Assembly (NCBI GenBank): GCA_007026445.1
Contig: VDMD01000010.1
Coordinates: 620,001-684,000, forward strand
Source of the DNA: Schizophyllum amplum
Lineage: Eukaryota > Basidiomycota > Agaricomycetes > Agaricales > Schizophyllaceae
DNA: 64,000 bases
Reading direction: 5' to 3'
The position numbers and the translations under genes are program-made. Positions within the stretch are counted from its first letter, which is position 1. The number at the start of each line of letters is the position of its first letter. The notes under the pieces were generated by a model. It had not been told where the DNA came from and did no database searches. It saw nothing but the letters and a program-made list of their open reading frames with translations. Positions 59,001 to 64,000 of the stretch are shown here, piece by piece.

Positions 59001-62000
59001 TTTCGGGTTCTTTCCTCCCTAGTCTCGGACGCCTCTTTGTTCCCCTATACCCCGGACGCCTCTTTTTTCCCTAATACCCCGAACACCTCTTCTTTCCCTA
59101 GTCTCGGACGCCTCGCACACCCTCAACCCCCATACTCTTTCCTTCTTCGCCCTCACCCCTACACGCCCTCACCCACCCAAACTAACCCAAATACTAACCC
59201 CCCTTTCCCCCACCCTTCCCCCACTATAACACAACTAACACCCCCACCCTTCCTCACCCCTCATTCCCCCTCGTCTCTTTACCCCCCCCTTCCCCCGTCC
59301 TTTCCCCACCCCCCTTCACCCCTTTCCTCACTTGAATCCTTTCCCGCCCCTCTCCCCTCCCCACCCCCCTCTTCTCACCCAAACACCCCCTTCCCCCACT
59401 ATAACTCAACTAACCCCTCATTCCCCCTCGTCTCCCTTTCCCCCATTCCTCACCCCCCATATACAATAAAAAACTAACCCCCCACCCATATACAATAAAA
59501 ACTAACCCACCCCCTTCCCCTTCCCCCTCCTTTCCTCACCCAGACTAACCCACCTCACCCAAATACTAACCCCACCCCACCCAGGCTCCTTCGACTCCGC
59601 CGTCCACATCTCCGAGGAGGCCTCGAACGCGGCGCGCGCGGTGCCGCAGGCGATCGTGGGCGCGGTGGGTGTGGCGGGCGGGTTGGGGGTGGGTGAGTGT
59701 TAGGGTGGTTATCCTTGTCAATGTTAGAGTGGGGTGGGGATTTTGGGCTGTGTTTTTTTTATTTATTTTTGTGTGGTTTGGGGTGGGGTTTTTTCAGTTC
59801 TCTTTAGTTGTTGTTAGGGTGGTTAGGGGGAAGAGGGGGCTGGGTGGGGGTGAAAGGTGGAGGGAGGGGAGGAGGGTGAGGGGTTTTTGGGCATGGTTGG
59901 TTGAAAGGTGGTGAAAGGAAGGTGGTTGGATTTTGGGGTGGGAAGGGGAAGGGAAGGGGCGAAGGATTAGATTGGGTTTGCGAGAGTCTAGGAAAGAGCG
60001 AGAGTCTGGGAAAGAGCGAGAGTCTGACGCCCTTTTCATCTAGCTATCAACATCTCCCTCGCGTTCTGCATGGGCGGCGACCTGACAACGCTGAACGACG
60101 CGGACCAGCCGATGGCGGAAATCTTTAGGAGGGGGTTTGGGAGGGAGGTGAGTGCGGGGGTGGGGGGCGTTTGAGGTGGTGGGTTGGGCGAAGGAGAAGA
60201 GGGAGAGGCGGTTTTTCTTCGCTGGGTTTCTTTTTGGATGGGGGGGGGAGGCGTTGTTTGGGTTGTGGGTTGGGGAAAGGAGCGAGGGAAGGGGGGGGGG
60301 ACGGAGGCGTTGGTTTTCCTTTTTTGTTTTGGCTAGGAGGCGAAAGGGGCAGGGGTGGCTGGGGGAGGGGCTGGGGAAGAAGAGGAAGGGAGTGGGTGGG
60401 CGGCGTTGCTGGGGGGGGGGGGGGGGGGGGGGTGGAGTGAAGGGGAGATTGGGGAGTGAAGGGGAGTGAAGGGAAAAGGGCGCCGAAGAACCGTGGAGAG
60501 ACACCAAAAGAACCATCACTAACACCCTCCCTCCCCCTCCTCCCCAGGGCACGCTCGCCGTGTGGGCGTTCGTGGTCGCGGTGCAGTATATGATGGGCTC
60601 GAGCATGCTGCTCGCGGCGAGCCGGCAGACGTTTGCGTTTAGTCGGGATGGGGGTGAGTGGAGTCGTATTCTTTGTCGACGTCATTTGGGTTTGGGGTTT
60701 GGGTTTGGGTTAGGGGGTGGGTGGAATTGTGGTTTGGGTTTTGTGGTTTATGGTTGTTTATGGTGATGGGGCCCGGGTATGGTGATGGGGCCCGGGATGA
60801 GTGGTGGTTTTGAGTCGGTTCTGTGGGCGAGGTTCACCGAGAGGAGGCACGAAAGAGAGAGCGCGAGGGAGGGAAGGAGCGGAGGGACGGGGAGGCGGAG
60901 AGTGGAAGGCAGGGAGCGGAGGCGAGGGGCAGGGTGGAAGGCGTGGCGGAGGAGAAGAGGCGTTGTCGGAGGTGGGGAGGCGCATCGGAGAGCCCACACG
61001 CCACTAATCACTCAACCCACTCACCCCTCTCACCAACCCACCACTCACTCAACCCACTAACCACCCCTCCCACTAACCACCCCTACCCAGCCCTCCCCTT
61101 CTCGCGCTGGCTGTACCGCATGAACGCCTGGACGGGCACGCCGGTGAACACGGTGTGGTTCGTGGCGACGCTGTCGCTGCTCCTGGGCCTGCTGGCGTTC
61201 GCGGGCGACCAGGCGATTAATGCGGTGTTTTCGTTGAGTGTGAGTATTTGAGTTGAGTGTGAGTGTTTGGGCTGAGCGGGAGTGTTTGGGCTGAGCGGGA
61301 GTGGGTGGGTGTGGTGGGGAGGGGGAGTTGGGTGTGGTGGGGGGAGGGGGAGTTGGGTGTGGGTGGGAGTTGTGGGAGTTGGGTTGTTGTGGGAGTTGGG
61401 TTGTTGTTGGAGTTGGGTGTGGTGTTCGGTGCGGTCCTTTGGCACACCGTCTGCGTCTTGCCTATTGCGTCTCGCCTCCGTTCACTCACGTCTCGCCTCC
61501 GTTCACTCACGTCTCGCTTTGCCTTCGCCCGCGTCTCCCCTTCACTCACGTCCGTCATGCACGTGCACCCCACCTCGTCGCGCCTCGTGTCTACTCGCTC
61601 TCCTCCTCGAGTTCACTCGCTCGCCTCGCTAACGTTCTACTCGCTCCCTTCGCTAACATTCTATTCACTCCCCTCACTGTCAAAAACTCACACACTTCGC
61701 TAACACCCTCCCCCCGCGCAGGTCATCGCGCTCTACATCGCGTACACGATCCCGATCTTGGCCCGTTTCGCGGGCGACAACGACTTCAAGCCGGGCCCGT
61801 TCTCGCTGGGGTGGTTTGTGAGTGGGATTTGTTTTGTTTTGTTCTGATACGCTCTGTTTTGTTCTGTTCTCTGTTTTGTTCTGTTCTGTACTGCGTGCTC
61901 GCTAGGGTGGTTTGATTCTGTTCTGTATCTGTTTTGTTCTGTTCTGTACTGCGTGCTCGCGTCGGCCAAGTTTTTCGAAAACGGCAATATGGGCCGATCT

Positions 62001-62599
62001 CTTCGAAAACGGCAATAAAACTTCAATACTATGCTGACCATCCCTTCATCCAGTCCCTCCCCTGCGCCATCATCGCCGTCTCCTTCATGACCCTCATGTC
62101 TGTCGTCTTCCTCTTCCCCGCCACGCCGCTGCGGTCTCCGTACATCGTCGGCGCGGATGGCGGCGGGCAGCCGACGAGCGCAGACTACGCGGCGAACATG
62201 AACTACTCCGTCGTCGTCCTCGGCGGTGTGCTCGGGCTCTCGCTCGTGTACTACTATTTCCCGCGCTGGGGCGGCGTGCATTGGTTTAAGGGGCCGGTGG
62301 CGACGATTGGGGAGGGGGCGATGATTGTGGGTGGGAAGGGCGGGATGATTGGGGGTGGAGAGGGTGTGAGAGGTGAGGGAGGGGCACCGGGTGCTATGAG
62401 TGCGGGTGGGGAGCACGGAGATGTGGAGAAGGGTGGAGATCTGGAGAAGGCCCGCGGGGATATCGAGAAGGGCGGAGGTCTAGAGAAGGGTGGAGATATC
62501 GGGGCTGGCGGAAAGGGGAGGACGCCGACTAGAAAAGCGGCAAGCTCGTCTGACGAGTCGAAGAAGTCGGAGGCGGATGTGGATGTGAGGGAGGTGTAG
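56051..62599 (+). CDS. Amino-acid permease, GABA/choline (ACT) family of the APC superfamily
   Basis: Proton-coupled plasma- or vacuolar-membrane permease. Fifteen exons; the first few are 56051..56137, 56198..56299 and one from 56352, the last ends at the stop. Nearly every donor is GTGAGT. Recognisable transmembrane and family motifs: VFGIAFSIIGLLPSIASVLF, MAELASSAPTSGGLYFWTFA, CAVQIMAAANIGS, YTLILLSHAVLCC, FDSAVHISEEASNAARAVP (signature of the GABA/choline group), INISLAFCMGG, SSMLLAASRQTFAFSRDGAL, LYRMNAWTGTPVNTVW, FSLSVIALYIAYTIPILARF and SVVVLGGVLGLSLVYYYFPR. About twelve membrane segments are expected. The C-terminal cytosolic tail is Gly/Lys/Glu-rich with repeated EKGGDLEK-like units. 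Introns from exon 3 on are mostly 100-650 nt and full of CT-rich tandem repeats, quite unlike the about 50 nt introns elsewhere. Substrate cannot be assigned. Confidence 0.88.
56740..57005. repeat. Tandem repeats inside a permease intron
   Basis: Four copies of cttcccatcgctcccccc-type units at about 56828-56895, directly followed by three near-identical 33 bp units (ccctccttccccggatacgc, then tatgccaaccta) at 56900-57000, all within one intron. Confidence 0.85.
57295..57745. repeat. Tandem repeats in two neighbouring permease introns
   Basis: cgtcgtcgccctcctcttgg (three copies, 57305-57380) and acccttgtcaccgtctacta (two to three copies, 57398-57450) lie in one intron. ccctcgtccatcgcttcctc units (about seven, 57590-57745) lie in the next. 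Confidence 0.85.
58705..58800. repeat. Four-copy cttcctccccccacctcaa repeat in a permease intron
   Basis: Four successive copies of a 20-21 bp unit, different from those in the other introns of the same gene. Confidence 0.8.
60411..60432 (+). repeat. Poly-G tract (22 G) in a permease intron
   Basis: Uninterrupted 22 guanines inside the intron before the exon that begins GGCACGCTCGCC, within a longer G-rich stretch (60230-60480). Confidence 0.9.
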
Positions 62600-62883
62600 A
62601 GGGGCGCGTGCAGGACGAGGGTCAGGTAACATACGATAGCCTGACAGTGATGAAGATACCCTGAACATCTACTTACATTACACATCTAGTAGATGTGCGC
62701 AAGAGTTTGCACCGTAAACATTATACATTTTTTTGACCAAATGGCTCAAAGACGAGTCCTTTGCTACCGTGTTCGTCATACCCACCCACACTCATAACCG
62801 GTGCCTTACAAGCCGCCGCACTGGTGACCGTGGCTAGTGATAGAATGCGTGAATAAAATCGAGCGCACACAGGGACAAAAAGT
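62600..62883. other. Permease 3' flank
   Basis: About 280 bases to the tRNA. A segment near 62680-62760 (cattacacatctagtag, then ttttttgaccaaatggctc) is loosely similar to 63865-63935. Nothing else seen. Confidence 0.35.
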
Positions 62884-62984
62884 CGTTCAGAGGGCGATTC
62901 GAACACCCGCGTGCAAAGCACAATGCCTGGGCTGAGGCTACGGGTAATAGCAGGGCATCACCTTAACCACTCGGTCATCTGAAC
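62884..62984 (-). tRNA. tRNA-Ser (anticodon GCU) with a short intron
   Basis: On the minus strand a full class II tRNA folds: acceptor GTTCAGA/TCTGAAC (7 bp), D-arm ACCGAGTGGTTAAGGT, anticodon stem ATGCC/GGCAT, long variable arm GTGC-TTT-GCAC, and T-arm GGGTG-TTCGAAT-CGCCC. The anticodon loop begins CTGCTA, giving anticodon GCT. The loop is 26 nt instead of 7, so a canonical intron of about 19 nt follows position 37 (starting near TTACCCGTAG). A long variable arm plus GCU anticodon identifies serine (AGC/AGU codons). Discriminator base G fits tRNA-Ser. Confidence 0.92.
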
Positions 62985-63352
62985 TTTCAATAAGGGCTAC
63001 CAAGTACATTGATAAGTTACCTAGCCTAGTAATGTCTAGAACTTCATCGCATCCTCCCCTCGTCCTGCGCCGTCATATCATCTCCCTCTTTGGAGAAAAA
63101 TCCTTTGGAGCGATCATCACTGTCGCCGGGAGCAGCATCCTGCTAGCGCAACGAAGAAGAGTCGAAGCGGCTCACCTTCGGCAGTGACTCTGCCGACTCG
63201 TACTTAGATGTCTCCGGAGATCCTGATCGGTGAAGTTCGACCTTCATACGGATCTATACTCGCTCGGTATCATCCTATGCGGCGAGATCATCGAACAGCA
63301 AAAAGCGTCAAGCACAAAAGTACTCGTGTAAGGATTCAGGAAAACTAACACA
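62985..63352. other. Intergenic between tRNA and kinase-like gene
   Basis: About 370 bases with no recognised exon; presumably the 3' flank of the minus-strand kinase-like gene and the tRNA upstream region. Confidence 0.3.
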
Positions 63353-63848
63353 TCATCTGCCGCCGATTCTAGGGCTAACACCCGGTGGGAGTGCTGAACG
63401 GGCGGTCCAATTCAGCCCGAGGGTGGAAAACATAATGGAAGAGATGTGCTTACCGACTGGTTTCAATCCGTGCTGAACAAGCCGACCAGAGGCGGAGAGC
63501 AAAGCTTCTACATCGTCCGGCCGCCCTTGAGGATACTTGATCTTCTCGTTGAGTGATTAACGAAAGTCGTCCCGATCTTTCTCGAGTGCGACCTCGATGA
63601 AGGGGAGCGGCATGAAGCACGTCGCCCGGAAATCCAGCACCACTAACCACCGGCCATCCGGCGTCGTGGTCTTCCTGAAATTACCGGGTTCGAAGTCGGA
63701 AGGACAAAGGAACCGATCGTAGTTCGATATCTCGCCTTGGTAGTCGATGCTCACGAGCTTGAAGATCTAACATAGGTCTGAGCTCGCCAGAGAACCCTGA
63801 GACGTTGGCGAACACTTACCTTACCTTTCGAATGTGATCAAAGAAGTC
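63353..63848 (-). pseudogene. Kinase/phosphotransferase-like gene 3' part with in-frame stop
   Basis: C-terminal portion of a fungal aminoglycoside-phosphotransferase/kinase-like protein. Exons on the minus strand: 63825-63848 (DFFDHIRK), an exon from 63766 downward, and a last exon ending at the stop. Visible motifs are IDYQGEISNYDRFLCPSDFE, PGNFRK (an Asp-x4-Asn catalytic-loop pattern, DFEPGN), and VVLDFRATCFMPLPF (the DF metal motif). The reading then meets TAA (63557-63559) in LEKDRDDFR-stop-SLNEKI, yet continues in the same frame with YPQGRPDDVEALLSASGRLV, QHGLKPV and, after a clean intron, ALPPGVSPRIGGR-stop. The conserved sequence beyond the stop argues for a nonsense mutation or a sequencing error. 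Upstream exons lie beyond about 63.85 kb or outside the window. Confidence 0.6.
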
Positions 63849-64000
63849 CTGGTCGTATGGCGGTTACATTGCACATTTAATATACGAGACTATTAAGTGC
63901 TTTTTTGACCATTTTGGGCTCTAAGTCTCTCGCATAAGGTCTTAAGTCTTGACCAGTACATTGTGTCGAAGGTCATAAATTTACGATACAATTATTCCCT
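63849..64000. other. AT-rich edge of the window
   Basis: No exon can be joined to the kinase-like gene here. It contains a cttttttgaccattttgggc segment loosely similar to 62720-62745. Possibly an intron or an insertion. Confidence 0.3.

Overview
The window is nuclear DNA of a filamentous basidiomycete, most likely an Agaricomycete and possibly a polypore (order-level placement is inference). The evidence is dense genes split by 45-95 nt GT-AG introns, GC-rich coding sequence, and families typical of that group: PL3 pectate lyase, GH93, DUF6699, HNH-domain proteins, and a GDSG-containing protein. No operons, CRISPR arrays, phage or viral genes were seen. Gene models below were built by hand by joining exons in frame. 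Where a model has all exons resolved, the exon lengths sum to a whole number of codons.

Region 1 (1-17 kb): a partial PL3 pectate lyase next to a TA-flanked inverted-repeat element; a tuberin (TSC2) Rheb-GAP; a 15-exon MOV10/SDE3-type RNA helicase; a GEN1/Yen1-type Holliday-junction resolvase; and then a near-perfect 473 bp hairpin palindrome.

Region 2 (17-36 kb): a myosin motor with a short basic tail and no cargo domain; an F-box protein; a secreted GH93 beta-propeller enzyme; an NKAP-family spliceosomal protein; a DUF6699 protein; vacuolar carboxypeptidase S; a mitochondrial-type PPR protein; and a second DUF6699 protein. About 3.7 kb without a recognisable gene follows.

Region 3 (39-53 kb): two paralogous HNH-domain genes flank a peroxisomal-type Lon protease and a 640-aa GDSG-containing protein. 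A degraded copy of the Lon 3' half joined to the end of an HNH gene (about 50.49-51.16 kb) shows that this block was duplicated and partly deleted. Long G and C homopolymers lie between.

Region 4 (53-64 kb): about 2.5 kb of minisatellite arrays; a 15-exon GABA/choline-type amino-acid permease whose introns are swollen to several hundred bases with CT-rich tandem repeats; an intron-containing tRNA-Ser(GCU); and a partial kinase-like gene with an in-frame stop.

The genes do not form one pathway. TSC2, permease and carboxypeptidase S all touch amino-acid/TOR physiology, but their co-location is probably chance. The most unusual features are the palindrome, the Lon-HNH duplication, the tail-less myosin with two GC-AG introns, and the repeat-driven intron expansion in the right third. 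I found no clear multi-gene novel system.
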